The notes: a model not told the origin generated them from the sequence alone. Counted from the stretch's first letter, positions 35,639 to 46,946 are shown. The stretch: DNA of 64,000 bases from a bacterium (GCA_016125385.1 WGLV01000005.1:124001-188000), one strand, 5' to 3'. Translations and numbers: made by a program.

Positions 35639-38600
35639 TCAGGGCGCCAGATCAAATGTCCGGACGCCGGTTACGCGGACTTTATGCGTCCCCTCGCCCG
35701 CGATCTGGGCGATCACCATCATCGGGTTGTTCAGCGCCTGAGTCAGTCCGGTGAGGACGAAGGTACGCGTCTGACCGACGGGCAACTGGTTCAAGGGTAT
35801 CTCCTTCAAAACCATATTGGCGCCGTTGCCGATCAGCAGCGTCATCGTGCCCGCGCTGGACGGCGTGTCGCGCACCACGTCGAACTCGACCGCCATGCCG
35901 CGCGGCGCCACGCTCAGGTCATACAACGCGGCGTAACGAACTGCGCTTTGGCCCGGGGCGAGCTCAAGCACCAGACTGGAGCCTTCGATATGCGCCGATC
36001 CGCGTCCCTGATCGGGCAGGAAGAGGTTTGGCTGCCATTGCCCCAGCGAAATCAGGTTATCGGGCGAGCGAGACACGAGGCTCTGTTCAATAACCAGATT
36101 GTCCACGAACAGCGCCGCCGCCGATGAACCGGAGTTATACACGGTGATGAACGGCATCACGGCGGTGTAATCCTGCCCCAGTTCGGCGACGGAAAGACGC
36201 CACTCGCCGCCGGCGACTTCCGGCGCGGAGTGATATGCGTATCCTACCGAACCCGCCACACCGTTCAACTCGGGGAAACCGCCGATAGCGACCTGAAGCT
36301 GATCGGACGAAGCGAAATACCAAGCCTGAATGTGAATCGGGTTGTGGTCCAGCTCAACGCGAGGTCCCATCACAGTCACCAGCGCGCCAGCGGGAACGCT
36401 GACTTTCAATCCGACACCGTTGGAGGCGTCCGGATTGGAGGGATCGATCGGCGCGTTATCGATCGAAACCTGCGCGGTGGGCGGGAAAGCGGCGAAGCCC
36501 AGGCCGAACAGCGATTCGCCCTTGGGTTCGAACGGATAAACGTAACGGCGCTGACCCAGCGGCGGCGTCGGCGTCGCGGTCGCCGTCGGTTGAGGCGTCA
36601 GGGTCGGCGTTCTCGTCGGCGTGGCCGTCCGTGTCGGAGTCGGCGTAATGGTCGGCGTGGGAGCGCCGGGAACCAACGTCGGCGTGATCGTCGGAGACGG
36701 AGTCCGCGTCACCGTCGGAACCGGAACCGAGGTTGAAGTCGGCGGCGCCGGAGGCGTTGTCGGCGTTTGCGTCGCGGCGGGCGGAACCGGGGTATTGGTC
36801 CGCGTCGGAGCCGGCGTGACCGTCCGGGTCGGCGTAATGGTTGGAGTGGGCGCGCCGGGAACCAGCGTCGGCGTGATCGTCGGCGTCTGGGTCACGGTGG
36901 GGGTCCGCGTGGCCGTTGGCGGAATCGGCGTGTTGGTCGCCGTTGGGGTACGCGTCACCGTCGGAGGAACCGGCGTCACAGTGGGCGTCGGGGTTCGCGT
37001 GAGGGTTGGCGTGACAGTCGGAGTCGTCGTCGGCGCCGGGGTTGGAGTAATCGTCGGCGTAGTGGTCGGCGCTGGAGTCGGCGTAACGGTTGGAGTACGC
37101 GTGGCCGTGGGCGTACTGGTCGGCGCCGGGGTATTGGTGGGCGTCGGCGTCACGGTCGGGGTAGGCGTATTCGTCGGAGTCGGCGTGGGGAGCACGTTGA
37201 AATTGATAAACACGCCGCCGGGGTATGGATTATTTGAAGAATCGTTTGAATCGATGCGCAAACGGCGCTGGAACTGGCCGGAAGGCGCTGAATTGAAATC
37301 AACCGAAACCGTGATCTTCTGATTGGCGCCCGGCGCGACGTTGAACGGCGCGGGTGGGTCGAGCGTGATCCAATCGGACGCGATGTCAGGGGCGATGGAG
37401 GTTACGTTCAGCGTACCCACGCCATCGTTATAGACGCGGAACGACTGGCTGGTGTTGTAACTGGGGAAATATTCATTCACCAGCGCGAACGCCATGTTGC
37501 CCGCCGGGACCGAGGTCCCCCGCACTTTCGCCATCCATGTACCCGCTTGTGGATTGTTGACGAAGACCTGTTCGACGTTATCGACCGTGTTAACGCCAGT
37601 AGTGGCCGCCGCAGTGGGCGCGTCTTTGTTCAGTTTCCATGGATAGTATTCCTGCCCATTGGGCGCAACCAGGACGAGATCAAGATTGTTGATGAGCGGT
37701 GCATCGGTTTCGACCGGACCGGCGGTATCCGTCCAGACCAGCGTCACTTTCAGGCGGGGCGCCCCAGACGGCACGGATATCTGATACGGGACGAACGATC
37801 CGTTGGAGACCTCTCCCTCACGCCAGCTGCGGTTTTGAATCAGTTCGGCGGTGTTTTGCGCCTGAATCAGCCCCCAGCCGTATTCGTAATCGGGACCGGT
37901 GCGGCCCAGATCTTTGACGCCGTGGATGATCAGCGCTTTGAACGCGGCGGTGGTGGGCTCGGCGGATAGTTCCTGCTTATAGTACTGATAAAGAAGAACC
38001 GAAGTTCCGCACGCGCTGGGCGACGCCATCGACGTACCGGACATATAGCCGTGGCCATTGTTGAGCGTGGTGGAATAGAGCGTCACGCCATTGGCGCAGA
38101 TATCGGGTTTCACACGGCCATCGTTGGGCGGCCCCCAACTACTGAACGACGACATCGTATCGTCATCATTCAGGGCGCCGATGGTCAGAATATTTTTGGC
38201 GACGCCGACGGGGCCGATGGTGTCATAGGGGCCGTCACGGCGCGGACCGTTGGTATAAGCGTCGGGCCCGTCATTGCGATCGTTGCCGGCCGATTTGAAG
38301 ACGATCAGGCTCTTTCGATAGATCAGGTCGTCATAATTGCGCGCGCCGAGCGCGTACAGACCAAACAGGCGATTTCCGTAATCGACCCAGCTGCTGCCGT
38401 TGTAATACCAGCCAATGATGTAGCCGTAGGAATGATTGGTGAGCCGAACGCCCAGATTATACGCCGCGTCCATCTCGCTGACATCGTTCGTCCAGTCATA
38501 CGAGCGAAGGGTGACGCTGGGCGCCATGCCAAGCGCGCTGGAGGTCGGGTTGCCGGAACCGCCGATGGTGCCCGCCACGTGCGTGGCATGGTTTTCATAA

Positions 38601-41600
38601 TTGCCGTTGGACGAGTCGCCGTAACTGAGGCGGCTGTTCAATTCATTGTGCGGATAAACGCCGCCGCCGTCCCAGATTCCCACGATGACGTCGCGGCCAT
38701 TCAGCGCCCAAGGCAATCCACGGAGCAGGTCGGCCTGCGAGCGGTGCGCGGCGGTGACGTTGTCTTCTTTGAAATCAGGTGGAATGGGTTCGACCCAGCG
38801 CACGACGTCGAGCGCCGCCAAACCAGCCATCGCCAGGGGGCGCAGGGCGACGCGGTAAACGGAATGATATTCCTGCGTCAGTACTTCACCGCCGATGGAG
38901 GCGACCGCCGCGCGGGCGTTTTCATCGCTGACGTCGCTGAAGAAGAGGACGCTGACCGCAACACGGCCATCCGCATAGCGCGCATTGGGCGGGAACTGAT
39001 CGTCAACCGCCATTGGCGACAGTTTGTCGATCAAAGTCGAATTCATCGTCCAGCGTACGCGATCGGATTTGCCGAGACTCATCAGCGATGAAGTTCCATT
39101 GCCACTGGATTCAACCGCAGCCCAGAAGGCGTTGTTGGGAATGTAATCGAGCAGATGGACGCCGCGTTCGGCGAGATCCTGCTGCTGTTGAAGCGATGGC
39201 AGGCGTTCGAACTGAATAAGTGCGTGAGTCACGCCCGCAGAAGAAGAGCGAGGCTGAGCGTTGTTGAACATCTGAACGAAGTTCTGCTGTTGCGTATGAA
39301 TCACGCCGGTGCGTAAGTAGATGTTGAAGTCATCCACAACCGGCTGTTCAGGCATGGGCTGTTTTAACGCAACGTTGTTGAGCCCGTTCGGCGCCGAATT
39401 TCCACCGGAATTGTTGGTGAAATCGAGCGAGAGCGGTTCGACGCGGATCGCCGGATTCCCGGGGATGGGCGTCGCGGTCGCCGTCGGAGTTGACGTGGGC
39501 TGAACCGCGGGCAGCGTGGGCGTTGGTGTCGCGGTAGGCGCAGGCTGCTGGGTCTTTACGTCAATGGTGTAGACGCCTGTGGTGTCGTAATAGCCGATGA
39601 CGAGAGCGTAATAGGTTGAATTGGCCTGAAGCGCGATGCTGACTCTGGAGAAGAAATCCACGCCGCCGTCGTCATCAACGGCGATGACGTTCGTGCGGTT
39701 GTTGGGCCCCAGGATCAGCAGGACGGTGTCCATGCCCGCCTGTCCGGAAACCTGATGCGTTTCAATCACGTATGTTCCCGCGTTAACGGTTTCAAAACGA
39801 TACCAGTCTTCGCTGAAAGACTGCTCGATCGCACCTTGAAGCGCCGGGCCATTGACGCTGATCACCGCGGTGTTATCCGGAGTCGCGGTTACGGTCGGGG
39901 TTGCCGTGCGCGTGGGAGTCGGCGGTTGAGGCGTCGGCGTACTGGTTCGCGTGGGAGTCGGCGCGCCTGGAACCAGCGTCGGCGTAATCGTCGGGGTGTT
40001 CGTCCGCGTCGGGGTGGACGTGGGCGGTAATGGCGTCGCTGTCACGGTCGGCGTATGGGTGCGCGTAGGCGTGGACGTTGGCGGCGCAGTCGGCGTTACG
40101 GTCGACGTTGGCGCGCTGGTTGGAGTCCGGGTAATCGTCGGCGTCTGGGTAATCGTCGGAGTATTGGATGGCGTTGAAGTCGGCGCGCCTGGAACCAGCG
40201 TCGGCGTAACGGTCGGGGTCGATGTACGAGTCGGCGTCGACGTGGGTGGCTGCGGCGTGTTGGTTCGCGTCGGCGATGGCGTCGGCGCGGGGGTAAACGT
40301 CGGCGTACTTGTCGCTGGAGGCGGCGGAGGCAACGTCGGCGTATTGGTCGGCGGCGTAATTGGAGACGGAGTGATGGTCGGGGTCCGCGTCACGGTCGCG
40401 GTAGGCCGGGGCGTAGGGCTGCTGGTCACGGTGGGCGTCAGAGATGGCGCCGGCGTGCTGGTGACTGTCGGGGTCACCGTCGCGGGGACCGATTGACGGT
40501 ATTGAACTGGGCCCGCGTGATCGAACGGCCCATACATGAGCGGGGTTCCGCTTCGGGTCAGGACTAATACCTGAAATTCATAATCATCGCCAAATTGCGG
40601 CCCAGAGGCGTATTGCGCCTCAATCAGCGCGGAAGTCGACGCACTCCATTCAAGGAAGGTATCGGTGGTATTGGCGGCGCGTCCCAGATAATCGAAATTG
40701 CCTGTGCGGTTTCTCCGGACGAAAACCTGGACCTCACCAATGTCGGATGGATCGATCAATCCAGGCTGGAAAACCCAGCGCACCACCAGATCGCGGCTGG
40801 CCAATTCATCGAAATCGGCGCCGTTGCTAATGTCGTCCAGCGAATCGATGGTATCAGTCACCAGAACGGAATGAACCGGATTAACGTTCAGAACAAGCAC
40901 AGACGCGGTGTCGGTCACGGCGGGCTGAAGGCCATCGTTTACCGTCAGCTCAAGCACGTACAGACCCGCCACGGAAGGCGTAAAGGATATCTGTTGACCG
41001 CCGGTGGCGGAGAGCTGGTTCAGACTCAGATTGGGGCCGCTGGCGATCGACCATTGAAAACTATACGAACCATCGCCGCCCGCACCAGAACCGGTCAGCG
41101 CGAGAGTCGACTGGATCAGCGCAATCTGACTGGCGCCGGCGTCCGCTGTGACGAGCGGATTCACGGTAACGGCCACGCTGTCGGTCGAGGGCGGCAGGAC
41201 GCCGTCATCAGCGGTAATCTGCAATACATAGACGCCCGACTGGGTTGGCGTGAAGGTTGGTTCTTTCGTATTGGCGAGCGTCATCTGGGCGGGGTTGAGA
41301 TTGGGGCCGTCGACGATGCTCCATGAATACGTGTAGGTTCCATCGCCTCCGTTGGCGCCGCCGCTGAGGATGATGGTGTGACCGATGTAGGTATTACGGT
41401 AGAGACCGGCGTAGGCGCTGACATAGAGAGGCATATCAACAAAGCGGACGCGCTGATTGCCGGCGTCGGCGATGTACAGGTCGCCATCCTGCTCGACGAA
41501 AACAAAATTCGGGCTGTCGAGATCGGCGGTCAGGGCGTTTACGTTTTCACCGAAGTAAGATTCGCGCCCCGTGCCCGCGACGGTGTCGATGATTCCTTCG

Positions 41601-42532
41601 TGATTGATACGCCGGATTACGTGGTTACCGGTGTCGGCGATGAAAATCTGCCCTAATGGATCAACCCGGACGCCTTCGGGGGAACGCAATTCGGCTTGAA
41701 CTGCCGGACCGCCATCGCCCCGGTATTGAGGATTGCCAATGCCCGCGACGGTGGAAATGATTCCATTGCCCACTACCTTGCGGATGACATGATTGCCCGT
41801 ATCGGCGAAATACAAGACGCCATCCGGACCAAGCGCGACTCCGGATGGAGTATTCAGGCGGGCTTCGATGGCGGCGGTGTTCTGACCGGTGAATCCCTGA
41901 AAGCCATTGCCCGCGACCGTGTAAATGCGGCCATCCAACGCGACCTTGCGAATGCGATGGTTGAGAGTATCGGCGATGTATATTTCGCCATTATCGGCGA
42001 CAAAGAGGTCGCGAGGACGATTGAGGCTGGCCTCCAGCGCGAGTGCGCCTTCGCCGGAAAAGCCGATGCCGCCGTTACCCGCCACGGTTTCGATGGTTCC
42101 ATCCGCGAGTACCCGGCGGATGCGGTTGTTGAAGGTATCGGTGAAATAAACAATGCCGTCTTTTACGAAGACGGCTTCAGGTTTATTGAGCGGAGTCTGT
42201 GCCGCGACCGTGTTTTCAACATCGAAACCAACAGCGCCATTACCCGCGACGGTGGATATCACACCAGCCGGCGATATTTTACGGATGCGATTGTTCTGCG
42301 TATCGGCGATGTAGAGGGTTCCATCGTCAGCGGCGAATACCGATGAGGGTTTGGAGAGATGAGCGGACGTCGCCTGAACGCCGTCGCCGTTATAACCCGC
42401 GTCTCCTGTACCGGCGACGGTAATGATGGTGGCGGCTCCCTGCGCAATCACTGGTTGGCTAATCGCCGTCATGACGCCGATCAGCAGGGATAAAAACATA
42501 AATCCGCCGTGGAGATGGGCTTTCCCGTTCAT
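35639..42532 (-). CDS. Giant secreted protease: NHL repeats, PKD domains, PPC domain, subtilisin (S8) domain, Thr-Pro linkers
   Basis: A 2297-residue exported protein. Order: signal peptide; six NHL repeats of about 57 residues (about 34-366, each with DTxNNRIRK-type ends); two PKD/Ig-like domains (about 370-545); a beta domain; a Thr-Pro linker (680-885); a PPC domain (about 887-994, [19 protein letters not shown]); a propeptide-like region; and a subtilisin domain. The catalytic triad is Asp1288 (GIWDGGG), His1318 (NHATHVAGT) and Ser1501 (SGTSMASP). A jelly-roll domain like those of KP-43-type subtilases follows, then an Ig-like domain, a second Thr-Pro linker (about 1780-1990) and a terminal beta domain (about 300 residues). 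ATG 42532 lies 8 bases after GAGGG; ATG 42538 is too close to it. It is divergent from the PPC-repeat gene. Confidence 0.9.
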   Translation of the reverse strand: MNGKAHLHGGFMFLSLLIGVMTAISQPVIAQGAATIITVAGTGDAGYNGDGVQATSAHLSKPSSVFAADDGTLYIADTQNNRIRKISPAGVISTVAGNGAVGFDVENTVAAQTPLNKPEAVFVKDGIVYFTDTFNNRIRRVLADGTIETVAGNGGIGFSGEGALALEASLNRPRDLFVADNGEIYIADTLNHRIRKVALDGRIYTVAGNGFQGFTGQNTAAIEARLNTPSGVALGPDGVLYFADTGNHVIRKVVGNGIISTVAGIGNPQYRGDGGPAVQAELRSPEGVRVDPLGQIFIADTGNHVIRRINHEGIIDTVAGTGRESYFGENVNALTADLDSPNFVFVEQDGDLYIADAGNQRVRFVDMPLYVSAYAGLYRNTYIGHTIILSGGANGGDGTYTYSWSIVDGPNLNPAQMTLANTKEPTFTPTQSGVYVLQITADDGVLPPSTDSVAVTVNPLVTADAGASQIALIQSTLALTGSGAGGDGSYSFQWSIASGPNLSLNQLSATGGQQISFTPSVAGLYVLELTVNDGLQPAVTDTASVLVLNVNPVHSVLVTDTIDSLDDISNGADFDELASRDLVVRWVFQPGLIDPSDIGEVQVFVRRNRTGNFDYLGRAANTTDTFLEWSASTSALIEAQYASGPQFGDDYEFQVLVLTRSGTPLMYGPFDHAGPVQYRQSVPATVTPTVTSTPAPSLTPTVTSSPTPRPTATVTRTPTITPSPITPPTNTPTLPPPPPATSTPTFTPAPTPSPTRTNTPQPPTSTPTRTSTPTVTPTLVPGAPTSTPSNTPTITQTPTITRTPTSAPTSTVTPTAPPTSTPTRTHTPTVTATPLPPTSTPTRTNTPTITPTLVPGAPTPTRTSTPTPQPPTPTRTATPTVTATPDNTAVISVNGPALQGAIEQSFSEDWYRFETVNAGTYVIETHQVSGQAGMDTVLLILGPNNRTNVIAVDDDGGVDFFSRVSIALQANSTYYALVIGYYDTTGVYTIDVKTQQPAPTATPTPTLPAVQPTSTPTATATPIPGNPAIRVEPLSLDFTNNSGGNSAPNGLNNVALKQPMPEQPVVDDFNIYLRTGVIHTQQQNFVQMFNNAQPRSSSAGVTHALIQFERLPSLQQQQDLAERGVHLLDYIPNNAFWAAVESSGNGTSSLMSLGKSDRVRWTMNSTLIDKLSPMAVDDQFPPNARYADGRVAVSVLFFSDVSDENARAAVASIGGEVLTQEYHSVYRVALRPLAMAGLAALDVVRWVEPIPPDFKEDNVTAAHRSQADLLRGLPWALNGRDVIVGIWDGGGVYPHNELNSRLSYGDSSNGNYENHATHVAGTIGGSGNPTSSALGMAPSVTLRSYDWTNDVSEMDAAYNLGVRLTNHSYGYIIGWYYNGSSWVDYGNRLFGLYALGARNYDDLIYRKSLIVFKSAGNDRNDGPDAYTNGPRRDGPYDTIGPVGVAKNILTIGALNDDDTMSSFSSWGPPNDGRVKPDICANGVTLYSTTLNNGHGYMSGTSMASPSACGTSVLLYQYYKQELSAEPTTAAFKALIIHGVKDLGRTGPDYEYGWGLIQAQNTAELIQNRSWREGEVSNGSFVPYQISVPSGAPRLKVTLVWTDTAGPVETDAPLINNLDLVLVAPNGQEYYPWKLNKDAPTAAATTGVNTVDNVEQVFVNNPQAGTWMAKVRGTSVPAGNMAFALVNEYFPSYNTSQSFRVYNDGVGTLNVTSIAPDIASDWITLDPPAPFNVAPGANQKITVSVDFNSAPSGQFQRRLRIDSNDSSNNPYPGGVFINFNVLPTPTPTNTPTPTVTPTPTNTPAPTSTPTATRTPTVTPTPAPTTTPTITPTPAPTTTPTVTPTLTRTPTPTVTPVPPTVTRTPTATNTPIPPTATRTPTVTQTPTITPTLVPGAPTPTITPTRTVTPAPTRTNTPVPPAATQTPTTPPAPPTSTSVPVPTVTRTPSPTITPTLVPGAPTPTITPTPTRTATPTRTPTLTPQPTATATPTPPLGQRRYVYPFEPKGESLFGLGFAAFPPTAQVSIDNAPIDPSNPDASNGVGLKVSVPAGALVTVMGPRVELDHNPIHIQAWYFASSDQLQVAIGGFPELNGVAGSVGYAYHSAPEVAGGEWRLSVAELGQDYTAVMPFITVYNSGSSAAALFVDNLVIEQSLVSRSPDNLISLGQWQPNLFLPDQGRGSAHIEGSSLVLELAPGQSAVRYAALYDLSVAPRGMAVEFDVVRDTPSSAGTMTLLIGNGANMVLKEIPLNQLPVGQTRTFVLTGLTQALNNPMMVIAQIAGEGTHKVRVTGVRTFDLAP
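36560..37190 (+). repeat. Short-period repeat DNA encoding the second Thr-Pro linker
   Basis: The plus strand is built from near-repeats of GTCGGCGT and similar 6-9 base units, which read on the minus strand as TPT, TVTPT and [12 protein letters not shown]. The unit GCGCCGGGAACCA recurs at about 36660 and 36850. Such DNA is prone to slippage and may vary between strains. Confidence 0.8.
39880..40490 (+). repeat. Short-period repeat DNA encoding the first Thr-Pro linker
   Basis: Same repeat type as the second linker tract, with the VPGAPT-encoding unit at about 39960 and 40180. The two tracts share long near-identical words and could recombine, which would delete the subtilisin domain between them in frame or out of frame. 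Confidence 0.8.
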
Positions 42533-42782
42533 TTGCATCGCCCTCGTTTAGAGATGTCTCAACCAGAACTTATTGGTAAGAGGATGTATCAATACAAATC
42601 AAAAACAATCGACTTTACCAAAAATTGTAACACTATGCAAAACTATTTTAAAGCTAAAAATCCATTTTTTTTTCAAAAAAACGATTTTCGAGACACAAAT
42701 CAAAAAAAATCAATATAATGAAACAATCGGATGTGGATTTGTTCAATTATATTCAATGCGGCAAGGAAAAGAACCCAAAATC

Positions 42783-45700
42783 ATGAAAAAGTTGATTGTT
42801 CCAATCATTTTCGGCTTGTTCTGTCTGAATCTTCAGGCTCAAGTGAATTTCGATCCGTGGGACCCGGGTGATGACAACCTGATCGGAGCGACGGAGTTAG
42901 CGATCCCGTCCTCGGATGTGATCGAGCATGGTCCTCATACTCTGTCTTCAGGTGATAATGAAGACTGGTTTGTTTTTACCCTGTTGGGCGGGGTATCGTA
43001 TGAATTTTCAACCACGGGAACTATCCAGTTAACTGGCGAACTGCTGGCGCTGGACGGGAAAACGATCGTGGTCAGCGCCCTGGACGCCAATCAGGCGGGA
43101 CAGATTCGGATTCAATACACGCCGAGTGAAAGCAGCCAGTTTTATCTTCATATCTCCAAAACCATTCAAAGCGATTCCGGTACGTACCGGGCCCGTTTTC
43201 GAGGGGTGGACGGAAGTACTCCCGGCGACGAGTGGGACCCCGCCGACGATAACGCCGCCGGAGCCACCGATCTGGGCGCACTGACCTCATCGCCACGCAC
43301 GCACGGGCCTCATCTGCTTGACGCGAACGATCATGAAGACTGGTTCCGGTTTACGGTGAAAGCGGGTGAGGCGTTTCTGCTTTCTTCCATCGGAAACGCC
43401 AACGTGAAAGGCGAGTTGTATCGCAGCACCGGTCTGGTGAAACTGACGGGCAATGACGATGCAAACGGAGTAAACTTCGAGATTCGTTATCAACCCCCCT
43501 CGGATGGAGAACTATGGCTTCGAGTTACGCTGTCTGGCGATGAGGTATTCGGCGAATATACGATTTCTTACTACAGCGGCGTAGAACCTCCCGCCCCCGG
43601 TGATGAGTGGGACCCTCAGGATGACACGGTGAACAGCGCCACCAACCTGGGTGAACCGGGCGACGCCGAGATGACGCATGGCCCCCACACGCTGAGCGCC
43701 TCGGACCGGGACGATTATTTTTTATTGAAACTGACTGGCGGATACGAATATGAATTCACCACCAGCGGCGACTCCAATACGGTGGGTGAGATTCTTCTGG
43801 ACGACGGCGTCACGCAAACATCGGAAGACGTGGACAGCGGCGACGGGCTGAATTTCAACATTCTCTACAGCGTCGCCGAAACGGGAACCTATTATCTGCA
43901 TGTGCGGGAATTCGCGGGCGAAGACGCGTCGTATACCCTGCACTACCGCCGTACGCAAAAGCTGCCCGAACCCGCGAGCGACGAATGGGATCCCGGCGAT
44001 GATTCTCCCGCTGGAGCGGTGGCCTTGAGCGATCCAGCCGCGAACGAGCAGACGCACGGACCGCATACGCTATCCAGCGTGGACTTTGAAGATTGTTTCT
44101 CTATTCAACTGAAACAGGGCGTCCAATATGAATTCTGGACGAGCGGCCTCGCGGACACCATCGGGACTCTCGCTTATCATGTCGATCCCACGTTCGTACT
44201 GAGCGAGGAAGACGGCGGCGGGACGCAATCCAATTTCCGCATCGTCTACACCCCGGTGAGCGACGGGCGGTTTGTGTTGAGGATCAAGCAATACGATCCC
44301 GGCGCCGCGGGCGAATATACCCTGCACTACCGGCTGGTGGAAACGCCGTCCGAAGAAGGAGACGGCTGGGATCCGGCGGATAACTCGCCCGAAACATCGA
44401 CGCCGCTCACCCTCGCCAGCCCGAATGGCGGCGTTCACGGCCCGCATCGCATCGGTGGAGGCGACGGCGTCGACTGGTTCCAGATCGTTCTCGAAAAAGG
44501 CGTCTATTACGAGTTTTACTCAACCGGCGAGGCCGATACTGAAGCCGCGTTGTATCTCCCAAATGGAGAATATCAACTGGCATCGGATCAGGACGGCGGC
44601 GCCGGGGCGAATTTTGATCTCGCCTATACCCCGGTGGAAACCGGCGTATATCTGCTGCGCGTCCGAGAAGAACTGGGCGCCAGTGGGGTGTATGACCTGC
44701 GTTATTTCAGTTCGCTGCAAGCCGCCGCTCCCACGGGAGTTTCGCCCAACATGGTATATAAACTGAATGACGCCAGTGAATTCACGGCTATTGGAGGCGG
44801 ATTCAGTGGAGCGTTTCCCAGCGGTGAAGCCATTATTGGCGATATCGAACAAAGCCCGCTTCTTTACGGTGATGGACGCGGGGCGGTGATCACCACCGGA
44901 CCCAACGCGGTCATGCTGCTTCAGTTTCCCGAAGTGGATGCCGGGAGCGGGCGGCTGCTGCTGAGAGCGTCGATCAAAGCGAACAGCCCGGGCGCACAGG
45001 TTTGGCTGGCGGCGATGGACGTCTCGCTGGACGGCTCGGCGGCATCGACGATGTACGCCAACAGCGCCGTTCTTCAAGACGGCTATCAGCGAGTCTGTAT
45101 GATATACAATCCTCCCAGCGGAGCGGCCGCGCCCATTGTTCAGATCGTCAATTCATCCGGCGCAGAACCGGCACAGGTCGTAATCGATACGCTTGAAGTC
45201 TATATCCTGCCAGCGGAAGGCGCATGGCCGGCGGAGCTGTTCTTCCCGAATACAAACGCTCCAGCCGGTTCGGGGCCGAGGTTCGCCATACGCAAGGCGT
45301 TCTCGTTGAATGACGCCGTTCAATACACCGAGGTTCCGGGAGGTTTCACGATCAATCCGGATACCGGCGAAAAACTCTATGGCGCGGGGATCACGGAGCA
45401 AGGCCCGATTCTGTATAACGAATCGAGGCCTTCGGATGGCTTGGGCGTTTCCATCATGGCGGGTCCTGGGGAGGTACAACTCCTGACGTTGCCTACCGTG
45501 CAAACCGGCGCCGCAACCGCTTTAATTCGCGCCAAAATCAGGACATCGGATGCGGGTTCCGCACCAGCGCTGGCGGCGTTGGACGCATCGTTGAATGGAA
45601 CGATCGCGGCGGACATTCCGGCGAACAGTGGAATCTTTTCACCAGCGGATGGGACCCTGTCGGTGATTCTGAACGCTCCATCGGGCGCAGTGGTTCCTGT

Positions 45701-45827
45701 GGTTCAACTGGCGAATCTGACAGGCGGCGGCAATGTGATTCTCTACGTGGATGAGGTGGAAGTTTATCTTTTACCGAACAGCGGAGGGGTTCCCGCCTCG
45801 GTCGCGGGTGGAATGAGTACTCGGTAG
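42783..45827 (+). CDS. Exported protein with five PPC-like repeats and two C-terminal beta repeats
   Basis: A 1014-residue exported protein. After a signal peptide (MKKLIVPIIFGLFCLNLQAQ) come five repeats of about 126 residues. Each opens with a W-D-P motif (DPWDPGDDN, DEWDPADDN, DEWDPQDDT, DEWDPGDDS, DGWDPADNS) and continues HGPHTLSSxDxxDWFxFxLxxGxxYEF, the pre-peptidase C-terminal (PPC) pattern. The aspartates suggest calcium binding. The last 350 residues hold two copies of a second unit (YKLNDASEFTAIGGGF and FSLNDAVQYTEVPGGF; both end in xxxYLLP). No catalytic motif is seen. ATG 42783 begins the signal peptide. It is divergent from the giant protease, which also has a PPC domain. Confidence 0.85.
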   Translation: MKKLIVPIIFGLFCLNLQAQVNFDPWDPGDDNLIGATELAIPSSDVIEHGPHTLSSGDNEDWFVFTLLGGVSYEFSTTGTIQLTGELLALDGKTIVVSALDANQAGQIRIQYTPSESSQFYLHISKTIQSDSGTYRARFRGVDGSTPGDEWDPADDNAAGATDLGALTSSPRTHGPHLLDANDHEDWFRFTVKAGEAFLLSSIGNANVKGELYRSTGLVKLTGNDDANGVNFEIRYQPPSDGELWLRVTLSGDEVFGEYTISYYSGVEPPAPGDEWDPQDDTVNSATNLGEPGDAEMTHGPHTLSASDRDDYFLLKLTGGYEYEFTTSGDSNTVGEILLDDGVTQTSEDVDSGDGLNFNILYSVAETGTYYLHVREFAGEDASYTLHYRRTQKLPEPASDEWDPGDDSPAGAVALSDPAANEQTHGPHTLSSVDFEDCFSIQLKQGVQYEFWTSGLADTIGTLAYHVDPTFVLSEEDGGGTQSNFRIVYTPVSDGRFVLRIKQYDPGAAGEYTLHYRLVETPSEEGDGWDPADNSPETSTPLTLASPNGGVHGPHRIGGGDGVDWFQIVLEKGVYYEFYSTGEADTEAALYLPNGEYQLASDQDGGAGANFDLAYTPVETGVYLLRVREELGASGVYDLRYFSSLQAAAPTGVSPNMVYKLNDASEFTAIGGGFSGAFPSGEAIIGDIEQSPLLYGDGRGAVITTGPNAVMLLQFPEVDAGSGRLLLRASIKANSPGAQVWLAAMDVSLDGSAASTMYANSAVLQDGYQRVCMIYNPPSGAAAPIVQIVNSSGAEPAQVVIDTLEVYILPAEGAWPAELFFPNTNAPAGSGPRFAIRKAFSLNDAVQYTEVPGGFTINPDTGEKLYGAGITEQGPILYNESRPSDGLGVSIMAGPGEVQLLTLPTVQTGAATALIRAKIRTSDAGSAPALAALDASLNGTIAADIPANSGIFSPADGTLSVILNAPSGAVVPVVQLANLTGGGNVILYVDEVEVYLLPNSGGVPASVAGGMSTR

Positions 45828-45875
45828 GGATTTGAATCAAAAAGCAGGATTTAAAATCCCCAAAAAACCACACCG

Positions 45876-45909
45876 GATGGACTCGACTTTATGTTGAGTC
45901 CATCTTTTT
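45876..45909 (+). terminator. Terminator after the PPC-repeat gene
   Basis: The stem GATGGACTCGAC, loop TTTAT, and GTTGAGTCCATC (one G-T wobble) are followed by TTTTT. It lies about 48 bp past the stop of the PPC-repeat gene and before the convergent DUF134 gene. Confidence 0.85.
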
Positions 45910-45944
45910 ATCACAATGACCGGATAATTTCCCGAACGTGAAAG

Positions 45945-46415
45945 TTATATTGGCGTGGGTTGATAGGTGGATTGCTGGGCCATCTGGCAACAAGGGCCGC
46001 TTTGTTCAGCAAACAGGCAGATCGAATTGTGAGAACCGCATTCGGGGCAATCACCCGGAGGGCAGTTGCCCGCTTCGATGCTCCAGAGGTGGCCGCAATC
46101 GCCACAACGGAAATCGCGCATTTCAACGTAGGAAACGTTGCCACCACCGATACGGATCGCTTTACCTTCAATGATGGCGCGGGCGATTTTACGGCGAGCG
46201 GACTGGACAATTCGCCCGAAGGTCGCACGGGAGACATCCATGCGCTGGGCGGCCTGTTCGTGATAAAGGCCTTCCACATCAGCCAGACGAATCGCTTCGA
46301 TCTCGTCGAGATTCAGCTCTTCTTCCTGAAGTTTACGAGAAGAGACGCCCTGCGGTTTGTAATAGAACGCGCTGGGTTCGGCCTGGATTTTTCGACATGT
46401 TTTTGGTCTGACCAT
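45945..46415 (-). CDS. DUF134 family DNA-binding protein with C-terminal cysteine cluster
   Basis: A 156-residue protein. The N-terminal DUF134 part (VRPKTCRKIQAEPSAFYYKP) leads to a sigma-70-region-4-like helix-turn-helix: LNLDEIEAIRLADVEGLYHE, then QAAQRMDVSRATFGRIVQSA. The C-terminal 50 residues have CGDCG and CPECG pairs with more cysteines (ICLFAEQSGPCCQM), which suggest a zinc ribbon or metal sensor. The family is thought to regulate genes, often near metal or Fe-S functions; targets here unknown. ATG 46415 has GGGGAACAA upstream. Confidence 0.85.
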   Translation of the reverse strand: MVRPKTCRKIQAEPSAFYYKPQGVSSRKLQEEELNLDEIEAIRLADVEGLYHEQAAQRMDVSRATFGRIVQSARRKIARAIIEGKAIRIGGGNVSYVEMRDFRCGDCGHLWSIEAGNCPPGDCPECGSHNSICLFAEQSGPCCQMAQQSTYQPTPI

Positions 46416-46614
46416 TTGTTCCCCAAGCAGGACAAGTTTAATCAAGCAGATCGTTTATTTAAGTGTACGGCGCCTCGACGCAAAATACAACTGTATTTTT
46501 TATAATGTATGAAAGATTGCCCTTGATCGGGTATGATTTGGCTTCATGCTAGGCAGCGAAAACCGGCCGGGGGGCATTCTGGCCACCCAATTCCGACAGG
46601 AGAGTATACCGACC

Positions 46615-46935
46615 ATGGAATGGCTGTCATCGGCCCTGGGGCATTTCGCCTCCATTTTTTCCGATTTTAACTTCTGGACGATCATCGGGTATATCGGACA
46701 ATTGTTCTTTGGAGGCTCTTTCGTCGTTCAATGGATCGCTTCAGAACGGAAGCGGGAGAGCGTGATTCCCGTATCGTTCTGGTACATGCGGCTGGTTGGC
46801 AGCGTGATCCTGCTGGCGTACGCCGTTCTTTACCTCAAAGATCAGGTCATGATTCTGGGTTTTCTCTTCAACAGTTCGATCTATATTCGTAATCTTTATT
46901 TCATCCATAAAAAAACTAATCAAGCGGCCGCATAA
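46615..46935 (+). CDS. LAB_N-domain membrane protein
   Basis: A 106-residue inner-membrane protein with the lipid-A biosynthesis N-terminal (LAB_N) domain. Three helices are visible (IIGYIGQLFFGGSFVVQW; FWYMRLVGSVILLAYAVLYL; VMILGFLFNSSIYIRNLYFI) with the conserved SxxPxxFWxxRLxGS-like motif (VIPVSFWYMRLVGS). In many bacteria it sits beside lipid-linked glycosyltransferases and is thought to help move or modify lipid-sugar intermediates. It converges with the GT39 gene with 11 bp between stops. ATG 46615 follows a GGAG-containing leader. Confidence 0.9.
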   Translation: MEWLSSALGHFASIFSDFNFWTIIGYIGQLFFGGSFVVQWIASERKRESVIPVSFWYMRLVGSVILLAYAVLYLKDQVMILGFLFNSSIYIRNLYFIHKKTNQAAA

Positions 46936-46946
46936 GGCAATTCAGT

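Noticed and set aside
36560-40490. CRISPR-like impression from regularly spaced short repeats
   Set aside because: The repeats are 6-9 bases, have no unique spacers of constant length, and read as Thr-Pro protein linkers in one frame. No cas gene is present.
36621-41326. Several long plus-strand frames opposite the giant protease, including a Val/Gly repeat frame and one of 346 residues
   Set aside because: They mirror the Thr-Pro repeats and conserved domains of the protease. The minus-strand frame has a signal peptide, known domains and a complete catalytic triad.
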